A DNA stretch of 64,000 nucleotides from RZYY01 sp036794825 (GCA_036794825.1 DAIRGA010000018.1:40024-104023), one strand, 5' to 3'; positions 43,101 to 52,328 are shown, numbered from the stretch's first letter. A program made the numbers and translations. The notes: generated from the sequence alone by a model not told the origin.

Positions 43101-43133
43101 CTTTTGAGCAAAATTTTATCAACAATTAAGCAA

Positions 43134-43586
43134 ATGTCGCCAGAGCAAAAGGTTGTACCCATAGGAAGCGATCATGCAGGTTTTGCGCTTAAGCAGCATC
43201 TTGTGAAAATTCTGACCGGTGAGGGCTACCATTTTAATGATGTCGGAACGCACAGTGAGGAAAGCGTGGATTATCCGGATTTTATCCATCCAGTGGCCTC
43301 CTGGGTCGAAAAGCACGAAGGTGAAATGGGAATCATTATCTGTGGAAGCGGACAAGGCGCCAATATGACTGCCAACAAATATCCGCACGTTCGTTCGGCG
43401 CTGTGCTGGAGCATAGAGCAGGCAAGGCTTTCTAGGATGCACAACAACGCTAACATAATTACCCTTCCAGGCAGATTCATTGATTTTGATGAAGCTGCCG
43501 AGTGTGTGAGGGTTTTCTTTTCGACTTCGTTTGAAGGAGGGCGGCATGAGTTGAGAGTAAAAAAAATATCTCAGTTAATCCATTAA
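43134..43586 (+). CDS. rpiB: Ribose-5-phosphate isomerase B
   Basis: Interconverts ribose 5-phosphate and ribulose 5-phosphate in the pentose phosphate pathway. The 150-residue product (from the ATG at 43134; the TTG at 43104 is rejected) has IGSDHAGFALKQHLV (near 10), DVGTHSEESVDYPDF (near 38), ICGSGQGANMTANKYP (active-site Cys near 73) and NNANIITLPGR (near 110). These are the RpiB/LacAB signatures. It begins a two-gene unit with the lutB-like gene, 11 bp downstream. Confidence 0.94.
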   Translation: MSPEQKVVPIGSDHAGFALKQHLVKILTGEGYHFNDVGTHSEESVDYPDFIHPVASWVEKHEGEMGIIICGSGQGANMTANKYPHVRSALCWSIEQARLSRMHNNANIITLPGRFIDFDEAAECVRVFFSTSFEGGRHELRVKKISQLIH

Positions 43587-43597
43587 ATATCAATACG

Positions 43598-44989
43598 ATG
43601 TCAGAGCTTTACAAAAAGTTTTTGAAAGACTCGGAGCGGGTTGCCTTTGATAAAAATCACCGGAAGAAGATCAATTTCAACATCGGAAAATATGATGCAG
43701 CCGTGATCAACGGTAAGCGCCAGTACCGGGATCTTGAATTGGCCAAAAACCGCGCTGCTTACATCAAACATAAGGTGCTGGAAAATCTTGATAAATACCT
43801 CAACGAATTCGAAACCAATTTCGAACGCAATGGCGGCCACATCATTTGGGCGCCGACTGCAGAGGATGCGGTAAAAGAGATTGTGAACGTTTTGCAGAAG
43901 AATGCCGTGAAGGTGGTGGTGAAATCCAAATCAATGATCACCGAAGAGCTGGAACTCAACCACGCACTCGAAAAGGCTGGAATTGAATCGGTGGAAACCG
44001 ACCTGGGTGAATACATTGTGCAGATAGCCAACGAGAAACCCTACCACATCGTTACTCCGGCCATGCATAAATCGAAAGAGGAGGTAGCCGAACTATTCAG
44101 TGAAAAATTCGGAATTCCCCAAAACAGCACACCTGAGCAGATTACGAGCTTTGTAAGGGAAAAATTGAAGGAGAAATTTATAGCTGCTGACGCCGGAATT
44201 ACCGGTGCCAATTTTTTGATTGCCGACACCGGCTCGGTGGCATTGACCGAAAACGAAGGAAATGGTGTACTCACCTACTCGTTGCCAAAGATACATTTGG
44301 CCGTTGCCGGGATCGAGAAAATTATCCCATCAATCCGCGATCTTGACCTGTTCTGGCCATTGCTCGCAACGCACGGAACCGGCCAGAATATGACAGTTTA
44401 CAACTCGATAATTTCGGGGCCAAGGCAAAACGGCGAAATTGATGGTCCGTCGGAGATGTACCTTGTTTTGCTGAATAACGGTCGTACTGAATTGCTTCGC
44501 CATAAAGAGCAGCGCCGTTCTCTTTCCTGCATACGCTGCGGCGCCTGCCTCAACGCCTGCCCGGTTTACAAAAATATCGGCGGCTACACTTACAATACCA
44601 CCTACACCGGGCCGATTGGCGCTGTGATTTCTCCTCACCTGCAAGGGATGAAGGAGTACAAGCATCTAAGCTTTGCCTCATCGTTGTGCGGAAAATGCAC
44701 TGAGGTGTGTCCCGTAAAAATCAATTTGCATGAGTTGCTGCTGGCTAATCGTCAGGAATCAGTTAAACTCGGTTACACTGCAAGTTCAGATAGATCCATG
44801 CAAAAATGGGCCAAAAAGATTCTGAAAAAGCGCAGAATGATGGATTTTGGCGGCGGTAAGATGAAAAACATTGTATTGAAAATGTTTCTAAAGAAAGCAT
44901 GGGGACCACGCCGAACGCTGCCCGCTTTTGCGCCGAAATCTTTCAACAAACTCTGGGAAGAACAGCGCGGAGAAAAGAAAAAATCCTGA
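43598..44989 (+). CDS. lutB: LutB-like iron-sulfur lactate utilisation protein
   Basis: A 463-residue protein of the LutB type, the electron-transfer subunit of the LutABC L-lactate oxidase. The N-terminal LUD domain (about 60-305) has GGHIIWAPTAEDAV and GANFLIADTGSVALTENEGNG. Two ferredoxin-type clusters follow: CIRCGACLNACPVY (near 310) and CGKCTEVCPVKINL (near 367). The C-terminus is basic. It is downstream of rpiB in the same unit. The usual partners LutA and LutC are not next to it. Confidence 0.88.
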   Translation: MSELYKKFLKDSERVAFDKNHRKKINFNIGKYDAAVINGKRQYRDLELAKNRAAYIKHKVLENLDKYLNEFETNFERNGGHIIWAPTAEDAVKEIVNVLQKNAVKVVVKSKSMITEELELNHALEKAGIESVETDLGEYIVQIANEKPYHIVTPAMHKSKEEVAELFSEKFGIPQNSTPEQITSFVREKLKEKFIAADAGITGANFLIADTGSVALTENEGNGVLTYSLPKIHLAVAGIEKIIPSIRDLDLFWPLLATHGTGQNMTVYNSIISGPRQNGEIDGPSEMYLVLLNNGRTELLRHKEQRRSLSCIRCGACLNACPVYKNIGGYTYNTTYTGPIGAVISPHLQGMKEYKHLSFASSLCGKCTEVCPVKINLHELLLANRQESVKLGYTASSDRSMQKWAKKILKKRRMMDFGGGKMKNIVLKMFLKKAWGPRRTLPAFAPKSFNKLWEEQRGEKKKS

Positions 44990-45119
44990 TTCCGCCCGTT
45001 CTTAACCAAACTTGCAAAGACAACCGAAACTTCCTTTCCATTTATTTGTTATTCCGTGGATTACCCGACGGTGAAATCATTATGTAGCTAAATTACTCAT
45101 ATTCAAACAATTAAATACA

Positions 45120-46808
45120 ATGTGCGGAATTGTGTGCGTTTTTGATATCAAACAACCAGCCGATGTATTGCGAACCCAATTGCTGGGAATGTCAAAAAAG
45201 TTGAGGCATCGCGGCCCTGACTGGAGCGGGCTTTACAGTTGCGACAGTGCCATACTGGCGCATGAGCGGCTTTCGATAGTTGACCCCAGTTCGGGTGGTC
45301 AACCCCTGTTGAGTAAAGACAAAAACCTGATCCTTTCGGTGAATGGTGAGATATACAACCATATGGAAATCCGCAGAAGAATCGGAGATAAATACGAATT
45401 TCTGACCCAATCGGACTGTGAGGTGATCCTGGCACTTTACCGCGAAAAGGGCGCAGATTTCCTTGAAGAGATGAACGGAATTTTTGCCTTTGCGCTATAC
45501 GATAAAGAAACCGATAATTACCTTATCGCCCGCGATCATATTGGGATCATTCCGCTGTACATGGGATGGGATAAATATGGCCAGTTCTTCGTAAGCTCTG
45601 AACTAAAGGCGCTGGAGGGTCATTGCACCATCATCAGGGAGTTTCCGGCCGGGCATTACCTTACCCGCGGTTTCGATCAGCCCAGACGGTGGTATCAGCG
45701 CGACTGGATGGATTTCGACAACGTGAAAGATAATCCGACCGATATTCATGATTTAAAAAAAGCGCTCGAAGACGCCGTTCATCGTCAGTTGATGTCGGAT
45801 GTGCCATACGGCGTGCTGCTTTCCGGAGGTCTCGATTCATCCATCATTTCGGCCATAGCCAAAAAATATGCTGCCCGCCGCATCGAAAGTGGCGACACAC
45901 AAGAGGCCTGGTGGCCGCAGCTTCATTCGTTTGTTATCGGGCTGGAAGGCTCTCCGGATGTCGCTGTTTCGCGCAAAGTGGCTGAGCATATCGGTTCGGT
46001 GCATCACGAAATTAAGTACACTTTACAAGAAGGGCTGGATGCCATCCGCGATGTGATTTACCACCTTGAAACCTATGATGTGACGACGGTTCGGGCTTCT
46101 ACACCTATGTACCTGATGGCCAGGGTAATAAAATCGATGGGAATAAAAATGGTACTCACCGGCGAGGGCGCTGATGAGATTTTTGGCGGATATCTTTACT
46201 TTCACAAAGCCCCGGATGCCAGATCGTTTCACGAAGAAACCGTAAGAAAACTGAGCAAACTGCATCTTTACGACTGCCTTCGGGCCAACAAATCGTTGGC
46301 GGCCTGGGGGGTAGAGGGCAGGGTTCCGTTTCTCGACAAGGAGTTTCTTGATGTGGCCATGAGGCTCAACCCACAGGATAAACTATCGCGCAACGGCCGG
46401 ATTGAAAAGTGGGTTCTCAGGAAGGCTTTTGAGGATTATTTACCCGAAAGCGTTGCCTGGAGACAGAAAGAGCAGTTTTCGGATGGCGTAGGTTACGGTT
46501 GGATAGATACGCTCAAACAACTGGCCACCGAACGGGTTACCGATGATCAGATGAAAAGCGCTGCTTTCCGCTTTCCGGTTAATCCTCCGATGTCGAAGGA
46601 GGAGTATATGTACCGGGAGATCTTCAGCGAGCATTTTCCATCGCATCAGGCCGCTGCATGCGTTCCCTCGGTTCCCTCGGTGGCCTGCAGTACCGCTGAG
46701 GCATTGGCGTGGGACGAAAAATTCCGGAACAACCCGGACCCTTCCGGAAGAGCCGTGCTGGATGTGCATGAAAGCAACAGGATTGATGCTGGCAGGATAA
46801 TTTCTTAA
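45120..46808 (+). CDS. asnB: Asparagine synthase B (glutamine-hydrolysing)
   Basis: Makes asparagine from aspartate, glutamine and ATP. The 562-residue product has the class II glutaminase N-terminus MCGIVCVFD with nucleophile C2, RHRGPDWSG (near 31), LSVNGEIYNHMEIR (near 72), and the PP-loop ATP site YGVLLSGGLDSSIISAIAKKYA (near 231). The synthetase half has LTGEGADEIFGGYLYFHKAP (near 346) and WGVEGRVPFLDKEFL (near 395). It is an AsnB of standard length. A 9-bp tandem duplication (GTTCCCTCG twice, 46662-46679) encodes the local VPSVPSV repeat near residue 515. Confidence 0.95.
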   Translation: MCGIVCVFDIKQPADVLRTQLLGMSKKLRHRGPDWSGLYSCDSAILAHERLSIVDPSSGGQPLLSKDKNLILSVNGEIYNHMEIRRRIGDKYEFLTQSDCEVILALYREKGADFLEEMNGIFAFALYDKETDNYLIARDHIGIIPLYMGWDKYGQFFVSSELKALEGHCTIIREFPAGHYLTRGFDQPRRWYQRDWMDFDNVKDNPTDIHDLKKALEDAVHRQLMSDVPYGVLLSGGLDSSIISAIAKKYAARRIESGDTQEAWWPQLHSFVIGLEGSPDVAVSRKVAEHIGSVHHEIKYTLQEGLDAIRDVIYHLETYDVTTVRASTPMYLMARVIKSMGIKMVLTGEGADEIFGGYLYFHKAPDARSFHEETVRKLSKLHLYDCLRANKSLAAWGVEGRVPFLDKEFLDVAMRLNPQDKLSRNGRIEKWVLRKAFEDYLPESVAWRQKEQFSDGVGYGWIDTLKQLATERVTDDQMKSAAFRFPVNPPMSKEEYMYREIFSEHFPSHQAAACVPSVPSVACSTAEALAWDEKFRNNPDPSGRAVLDVHESNRIDAGRIIS

Positions 46809-46878
46809 CCGGATTTTGGAAGAAGGCATCCATCCCGATAATTTCTTTCTAACGGATTTAGCCGTTTATCAGGAAATT

Positions 46879-48366
46879 TCAGTAATCATTGCGATCTTTT
46901 ACTGACGACAAAAACAGGCCAAATTCGGAAATAGCCACGGTGTTATTGGCTTCGAGTATAGTCAGTTTTACTTCTGAAGTTGTAACCGGGTCAATTCTGA
47001 TCAGCCTTTTGTAACCTATGGTGGTCCCTTCAAAAATTGCCTGCCATCCGGTGTCTGACATTATTTCGACCTGAAAACGGATCACCCGCTGACCGAGATG
47101 CACAGGCTCGCGGATCATGATCCTGTCAAATTGCTTCTCGTCATTTAAAGTTAGCGTCAGCTGGGCTGGCAAAACAGAATCATCCGTTGCCCAGTATGTT
47201 TTTGGATTGTTGTCCAGGACATTTTCCGGCGAGAACTTCTTATGCTCATGCCGGTAATTATTTGCCGACGCCATTGCGCTTTGTGCCAGATTTACAGCAA
47301 AAGTCTCATCAATAATCTGTTTGAACGACTTTAGGGCAGCCACATCATTTTCATGAATAAGCCCACGTTTATCGGGAGGTAGGTTTAGCAGCAAAACAGC
47401 ATTTCGGCCAACAGAGGAGTAGTAAATATCCACAAGTTGACGGGGCGATTTCACCAGACTGTCTTCCGCCTGATGATAAAACCATCCCGGTCTGATGGAA
47501 ACATCACATTGCCCGATAATCCAGTGCGAACCCTCCGGCTCTCCGGTGTTCAGGTACTTCTGATCTGATTTTCCAATGATCAGTTTTTCCCTGTTTATTG
47601 TTGACCAAAAAGTTTCACCGGCAAAACCCTGTTCGTTGCCCACCCATCGCACATCTGGTCCGGCATCAGAAAATATGGAAATTCCGGGTTGCAGTCTCTT
47701 CACCAGCGCGAAAGTGCTGTCCCAGTCGTAATAGGTTTTGTTGTCAATTTTACGGGTTTCATTGGCGCCACCGTAATGACCATCTCCACCCATGGCGCCA
47801 TCGAACCAAATTTCGTTGATTTCGCCGTATTGGGTGAGCAGTTCGGTGAGCTGGTTGCGGTAGTAGATAATATATTCCGGCTTGCCGTAATCCGCATGGT
47901 TTCTGTCCCAGGGCGAAAGATACAGCCCCGTCTTTATTCCATGTTTTCGGCAGACATCCACAAACTCCCTCACCAAATCACCCTGGCCGTTTTTGTAGCT
48001 GCTGTTTTTAATGGAATGCTCTGTGAAACTGCTTGGCCACAAACAAAAACCATCGTGATGCTTTGCCGTAAGAATGAGCTCACCGAAACCGGCTGATTTT
48101 GCGGTGGTTACCCATTGTTCCACGTTTAACTGTGTGGGATTGAAAAGCGCAGGATCTTCATCCCCGTAACCCCATTCCCGGTTGGTAAAGGTGTTGATCG
48201 AAAAATGCAGGAAACCGATCAACTCCATTTGATGATAGGCCATTTGAATTTCAGACGGAACTACTCTGTTCGGGCTGATGTCCGAAGGGTGCTTGGAGGA
48301 AAAATTACAACCGGCAAAATGAAACAGTATTGCGGCAGCCATCACCTGTAATGATTTTCTTTTCAT
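46879..48366 (-). CDS. GH29 alpha-L-fucosidase lipoprotein
   Basis: A 495-residue exported glycosidase. A signal peptide ends at the lipobox HFAGC (C20), so it is anchored by lipid. The catalytic TIM barrel has GFLHFSINTFTNREWGYGDE (near 51), LILTAKHHDGFCLWPS (near 97), the nucleophile D189 in EIWFDGAMGGDG and SDAGPDVRWVGNE. The general acid is not invariant in GH29 and I did not assign it. The last 120 residues form an F5/8 type C (discoidin) carbohydrate-binding module (ENVLDNNPKTYWATDD). No PUL-type SusC/D pair is nearby, so it acts outside a polysaccharide locus. Confidence 0.88.
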   Translation of the reverse strand: MKRKSLQVMAAAILFHFAGCNFSSKHPSDISPNRVVPSEIQMAYHQMELIGFLHFSINTFTNREWGYGDEDPALFNPTQLNVEQWVTTAKSAGFGELILTAKHHDGFCLWPSSFTEHSIKNSSYKNGQGDLVREFVDVCRKHGIKTGLYLSPWDRNHADYGKPEYIIYYRNQLTELLTQYGEINEIWFDGAMGGDGHYGGANETRKIDNKTYYDWDSTFALVKRLQPGISIFSDAGPDVRWVGNEQGFAGETFWSTINREKLIIGKSDQKYLNTGEPEGSHWIIGQCDVSIRPGWFYHQAEDSLVKSPRQLVDIYYSSVGRNAVLLLNLPPDKRGLIHENDVAALKSFKQIIDETFAVNLAQSAMASANNYRHEHKKFSPENVLDNNPKTYWATDDSVLPAQLTLTLNDEKQFDRIMIREPVHLGQRVIRFQVEIMSDTGWQAIFEGTTIGYKRLIRIDPVTTSEVKLTILEANNTVAISEFGLFLSSVKDRNDY

Positions 48367-48491
48367 TTGAAAATGAGGTATTTATTAACTCAGAGTGTAT
48401 TTTCTAAACTTTACAGGCTGTTTTGAAAAACCCATCAGCAACAGATCCGGAAACTTTTATCCGATGAATGAAAAGTTTTTTCCGTAATTGT

Positions 48492-49787
48492 TTACCCGCA
48501 AATCACCAAGTAGTAGTTTTTCTTTCCGCGCTGAACCAGGATGTACTTTCCCTGGAGCAGAGAGCTTTCAACAATGGTGAATTCTTCGGTGGTTTTTTCT
48601 TTGTTAATGGCAATGGCGCCGTTTTTCAGGAACTCGCGGGCTTCGCGTTTTGAGGCTGCAATTTTGGTAAAATCGGTGAGAAAATCCACTACCGGAATGC
48701 CTGAGCGGATATCGCTTAGGCTTACCCTGCTTTGGGGAACCCCCTCAAAAATGCTGAGTAATACATTCTCTTTCAGCTTTTTGAGGGTATCGGTAGTGCC
48801 TTTGCCAAACAGTATATCGCTGGCATCCACAGCGGCATCGTAATCCTCTTTTGAATGGATCATGGTGGTTACTTCACGGGCCAGAACTTTTTGCAATTCG
48901 CGCAAATGCGGTGCTTTCTGATGTTCTTCGATCAACGCCTCAACCTCTTCTTTCGAAAGCAGGGTAAATATTTTGATATAGCGTGCGGCATCGTCGTCGG
49001 AGGTATTGAGCCAGAACTGGTAAAATGCGTAAGGTGTTGTCTTTTCCGGATCGAGCCAGACGTTTCCTTCTTCGGTTTTGCCGAATTTACCGCCGTCGGC
49101 TTTGGTGATAAGAGGGCAGGTCATGGCAAAGGCCTGCGCTTCGTGGCCCAGTTTGCGCCTGATCAGTTCGGAGCCGGTAACGATATTTCCCCATTGATCC
49201 GAGCCTCCCATCTGTAGTTTGCAGTTATGTTGCTGGTAAAGAACCAGAAAATCGGTTCCCTGCACAAGCTGGTACGAAAACTCGGTAAACGACATCCCCT
49301 CTTTCGATTCGGAGCTGAGCCGCGATTTAACCGAATCCTTCGACATCATGTAATTCACAGTGATGTGCTTCCCAATGTCGCGGATGAAGTTGAGAAAACT
49401 GTATTCCTTCATCCAGTCGTAGTTATTCACCATCAGAGCGCCGTTGGGTTTGCTTTCACCGAAATCAAGAAAATGAGACAGCTGATTTTTGATGGATTCC
49501 TGGTTGTGTCGCAAAGTGGCCTCATCCAGTAAGTTGCGCTCTTTGGATTTCCCCGAAGGGTCGCCTATCATTCCGGTTGCCCCGCCAATCAGCACAATTG
49601 GCCGGTGCCCGCACACCTGGAAGTGTTTGAGCATCATCACCGAAACCAGGTGACCGATGTGCAGCGAATCGGCCGTGGGATCAATACCTACGTAGGCTGT
49701 GGTCATCTCTTTGGAAAGCTGTTCATCAAGTCCAGGGGTCATATCGTGGATCATTCCACGCCATTTTAACTCGTTAATAAAATTCAT
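48492..49787 (-). CDS. tyrS: Tyrosyl-tRNA synthetase
   Basis: Class I aminoacyl-tRNA synthetase, 431 residues, standard length. HIGH motif at 43-46 (SLHIGHLVSVMML); YGIDPTAD-type AYVGIDPTADS precedes it. Tyrosine-binding QGTDFLVLYQQHNCKLQMGGSDQWGNI (near 180). The KMSKS-like loop is KFGKT in ADGGKFGKTEEGN (near 231), as in many bacterial TyrRS. A C-terminal S4 RNA-binding domain begins near 355 (KREAREFLKNGAIAINKEK). It has a consensus promoter just upstream. Confidence 0.97.
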   Translation of the reverse strand: MNFINELKWRGMIHDMTPGLDEQLSKEMTTAYVGIDPTADSLHIGHLVSVMMLKHFQVCGHRPIVLIGGATGMIGDPSGKSKERNLLDEATLRHNQESIKNQLSHFLDFGESKPNGALMVNNYDWMKEYSFLNFIRDIGKHITVNYMMSKDSVKSRLSSESKEGMSFTEFSYQLVQGTDFLVLYQQHNCKLQMGGSDQWGNIVTGSELIRRKLGHEAQAFAMTCPLITKADGGKFGKTEEGNVWLDPEKTTPYAFYQFWLNTSDDDAARYIKIFTLLSKEEVEALIEEHQKAPHLRELQKVLAREVTTMIHSKEDYDAAVDASDILFGKGTTDTLKKLKENVLLSIFEGVPQSRVSLSDIRSGIPVVDFLTDFTKIAASKREAREFLKNGAIAINKEKTTEEFTIVESSLLQGKYILVQRGKKNYYLVICG

Positions 49788-49804
49788 CGTAGCAAAAATT
49801 TTTG

Positions 49805-49835
49805 CAAAGATAGATTTATGAAAAAATGGCCCAAA
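49805..49835 (-). promoter_or_regulatory. tyrS promoter, full Bacteroidota consensus
   Basis: On the reverse strand TTTG (49835-49832), 19-nt spacer, TATCTTTG (49812-49805). Both elements and the spacing match the -33/-7 consensus. Transcription would start about 12 bp before the ATG, giving a very short leader. Confidence 0.7.
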
Positions 49836-49931
49836 GAATGCCGGGAGATGAAACCGTCGTGTATGTTTTTATTTGAATCTGACATTACTTAAACAACTAA
49901 AAACAAGTACGAAATGGAACTTTGACGGCGA

Positions 49932-49965
49932 TTGAGCTGCCAACTTGATGGATTGATTAATTTTG
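49932..49965 (+). promoter_or_regulatory. fbaA promoter
   Basis: TTG (49932-49934), 23-nt spacer, TAATTTTG (49958-49965). The ATG is 30 bp after the box. Confidence 0.5.
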
Positions 49966-49995
49966 TGGCCGTTTAATTTTAAAAACAGGAATAAT

Positions 49996-51075
49996 ATGTC
50001 AGAAAAAATATTGAGTTCAGTTAAACCCGGTGTTGTTACAGGCGATGATGTTCAGAAGGTGTTCGAAATAGCCCGCAGAAATCAGTTTGCGTTGCCTGCA
50101 GTGAATGTTATTGGCACCGATTCGGTGAATGCCGTGCTGGAAGCAGCCAAAAAAGTCAATTCTCCCGTTATCATCCAGTTTTCTAATGGTGGTGCCGCAT
50201 TTTATGCCGGAAAGGGATTGTCCAATCAAAACGAACAGGCTGCCATTGCCGGTGGAATTTCAGGAGCCTTGCACATTCACCGCGTTGCCGAAATGTATGG
50301 TGTTCCGGTGATTTTGCACACCGACCACGCAGCCAAAAAGCTGTTGCCATGGATTGATGGTCTGCTGGATGCCGGCGAAGCTTTTTACAAGGAACACGGA
50401 AAGCCGTTGTTCAGTTCGCACATGCTCGACCTGTCAGAAGAGCCTCTGCACGAAAACATCGAAATCTGCAAGAAATACCTCGAACGGATGAGTAAAATGG
50501 GAATGACGCTCGAAATCGAGTTGGGCATCACAGGTGGTGAAGAGGACGGCGTTGACAATTCAGGGGTAGACAGCTCCAAACTCTACACACAACCGCAGGA
50601 AGTTGCCTATGCCTATGAGGAGTTGATGAAAGTCAGTCCTCGTTTTACCATCGCTGCTGCCTTTGGTAATGTGCACGGCGTTTACAAACCGGGCAACGTA
50701 AAACTGCAGCCCATCATCCTGAAAAATTCGCAGGATTATATCCAGAAAAAATTCAACACCGCACCCAATCCGGTGAACTTTGTTTTCCACGGCGGCTCTG
50801 GTTCATCAAGGGAAGAAATCCGCGAAGGGATCAGTTACGGCGTTATCAAGATGAACATTGATACCGACACACAATGGGCTACCTGGGAGGGCGTGCTCAG
50901 TTTTTACAAGAAAAACGAAGGCTATCTGCAGGGTCAGATCGGAAATCCCGAAGGCGAAGACAAGCCCAACAAGAAATACTACGATCCGCGAAAATGGTTG
51001 CGTGAAGGGCAGGTTTCGATGATCAAACGTCTAGAACTAGCCTTTGAGGATTTGAATAATATTGACAGAAATTAA
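49996..51075 (+). CDS. fbaA: Class II fructose-bisphosphate aldolase
   Basis: Zinc-dependent aldolase of glycolysis and gluconeogenesis. The 359-residue product from the ATG at 49996 has FALPAVNVIGTDSVNAVLEAAK (near 27), PVILHTDHAAKKLLPWIDGLL (His zinc ligand near 111), MTLEIELGITGGEEDGVDNS (near 172), AAFGNVHGVYKPGNVKL (near 220) and FVFHGGSGSSREEI (near 263). Sequence is of the long class IIA type. An upstream frame from 49963 adds 11 unlikely residues. It has its own promoter and terminator. Confidence 0.95.
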   Translation: MSEKILSSVKPGVVTGDDVQKVFEIARRNQFALPAVNVIGTDSVNAVLEAAKKVNSPVIIQFSNGGAAFYAGKGLSNQNEQAAIAGGISGALHIHRVAEMYGVPVILHTDHAAKKLLPWIDGLLDAGEAFYKEHGKPLFSSHMLDLSEEPLHENIEICKKYLERMSKMGMTLEIELGITGGEEDGVDNSGVDSSKLYTQPQEVAYAYEELMKVSPRFTIAAAFGNVHGVYKPGNVKLQPIILKNSQDYIQKKFNTAPNPVNFVFHGGSGSSREEIREGISYGVIKMNIDTDTQWATWEGVLSFYKKNEGYLQGQIGNPEGEDKPNKKYYDPRKWLREGQVSMIKRLELAFEDLNNIDRN

Positions 51076-51133
51076 GTTTCTAAAGTTGTCAAAAAGTAGT
51101 TGGTAATAATGACATTTCTGTTTTCAACACTAT

Positions 51134-51157
51134 AAAAGGGGCTTTGAGGCCCCTTTT
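51134..51157 (+). terminator. fbaA terminator
   Basis: A perfect 9-bp stem (AAAAGGGGC with GCCCCTTTT), loop TTTGAG, then AATTATTT. It sits 59 bp after the fbaA stop and also serves as the barrier to the convergent T9SS gene. Confidence 0.88.
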
Positions 51158-51185
51158 AATTATTTGATTTTGAATAATTTTTGCT

Positions 51186-52280
51186 CTATTGAATCATTAT
51201 CTTTTTGACAATATCGCAGATACCCTGAATAATCTGCAGGAAAAAGGGGCCGGTACCTTTACCGGAAATGTCAATTTCTTTGCTGTATTTTCCTTCAAAA
51301 TCCTTTATTGTTTCGGAATAAACCAAACTTCCGTTGATATCGAAAATATTGATGGTAACCGTGCCCTTTTCTTTTAAAGTGAAGCTCAGGTTAAAAATGC
51401 CATTATTTGGGTTTGGAGCAAATTTGATGTTAATGGGTTCAAGTTCATCATTTCCCGGCTCAATTCCTGCAGTTTTCAACTCTTCAACGGTCACTTTATC
51501 AGGTGTTTGAACAGAGATTGCTGATTTAACAATGACAATTTTTTCCCCATCTTCCAGTTCCTGTATATCAACATCATCGCCATCAACAACTATTGTTATC
51601 GTTCTTTCTTCACCATCCTCCGCATCCAACTCAGTACTTAGGGTAACAGTCTTCATTTGCCTGGTTGTTTCATCGTCAATTCCATGGGTAATAATAATCG
51701 TTTGAACATCGGTTTTAATGGTTGTGTCAGGCGATCCTATGAAAATTATCTGGTCATTATCCCCTTTAATGATTTTGATTTCTTTTTCGGCGTTGGTTTT
51801 TTTCCCGATATCATCAACGGTAACCCAAAATTGCTGCAAATGCACAGCGTCCATTGAATCCGCCAATTGAAAGTTTTGATGCAGTTTTTCCATTTCTTTT
51901 TCCAACGCTTTCATTTCATCATTGATTTTTGATTGTACGTAAATCATCGATTTCTCAATAGTGTCAAAAGAAAAGCTTTCAAAATCAACATTAAATCTGA
52001 TCGAATCCAGTTTCTTTAATTCATATTGCAGATTGTTTTTATCATTCCAGAAGAAAACAGAGCCATCCAAATCATCTCCATAATAATTAAAGGTTGTATC
52101 TACCGAGGTAATTTTTCCGTTTTCATCTTCAACAATTTTGAGTGTCACAATTTTTGTGCGCTCAGTTTTGATTTCTTTATTGTCTTCCTGAGCAAACAGT
52201 GATGCTCCCAGGGCGATAATGCAAAAAGCAGCTACAAGCAAGGTAACTACCATTTTAGTGTTTTCTGCAGTTATTCTCAT
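51186..52280 (-). CDS. Small T9SS-sorted protein divergent from a two-component system
   Basis: A 364-residue acidic exported protein. Signal peptide about 1-30 (VVTLLVAAFCIIALGASLFAQ). The middle is a helical segment (SKINDEMKALEKEMEKLHQNF, about 125-150) between two beta-rich parts with repeated TIxIxxGxDD-like strands. The last 80 residues are a T9SS sorting domain (IKFAPNPNNGIFNLSFTLKEKGTVTINIFDINGSLV, written here as several strands; residues 285-364). An unusually clear Shine-Dalgarno, GGAGG, is 8 bp before the ATG. The family is unknown. Its divergent arrangement with the RprXY-like pair suggests it is a regulated or feedback target. Confidence 0.75.
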   Translation of the reverse strand: MRITAENTKMVVTLLVAAFCIIALGASLFAQEDNKEIKTERTKIVTLKIVEDENGKITSVDTTFNYYGDDLDGSVFFWNDKNNLQYELKKLDSIRFNVDFESFSFDTIEKSMIYVQSKINDEMKALEKEMEKLHQNFQLADSMDAVHLQQFWVTVDDIGKKTNAEKEIKIIKGDNDQIIFIGSPDTTIKTDVQTIIITHGIDDETTRQMKTVTLSTELDAEDGEERTITIVVDGDDVDIQELEDGEKIVIVKSAISVQTPDKVTVEELKTAGIEPGNDELEPINIKFAPNPNNGIFNLSFTLKEKGTVTINIFDINGSLVYSETIKDFEGKYSKEIDISGKGTGPFFLQIIQGICDIVKKIMIQ

Positions 52281-52328
52281 GTTTTAGTCCTCCGAATTTT
52301 TATAAAGGTTAATGTTCGTTTTACGATG

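Larger units (their letters stand above)
42540..43133. other. AT-rich gene-free gap, candidate replication origin
   Basis: About 590 bp without a credible gene, the largest gap in the window, between divergent nadA and rpiB. It contains DnaA-box-like 9-mers, each one mismatch from TTATCCACA or its complement: TGTTGATAA (42585-42593), directly followed by CGTGGATAA (42594-42602), and TTATCAACA (42706-42714). A weaker TTATCCTCC is at 42868-42876. AT-rich tracts (42541-42580, 42625-42690) could unwind. An 8-bp perfect inverted repeat lies at 42911-42933. dnaA is not nearby, so this is a hypothesis, not an annotation. Confidence 0.35.

Noticed and set aside
46662..46679. Tandem 9-bp duplication GTTCCCTCG in asnB
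   Set aside because: In frame, in a variable C-terminal loop; the enzyme's other motifs are intact, so it is probably harmless variation.
48452..48484. Hairpin AAACTTTT / AAAAGTTT between the fucosidase and tyrS genes
   Set aside because: The stem is only A/T with a 12-nt loop, and no T-run follows in the direction of transcription of tyrS.
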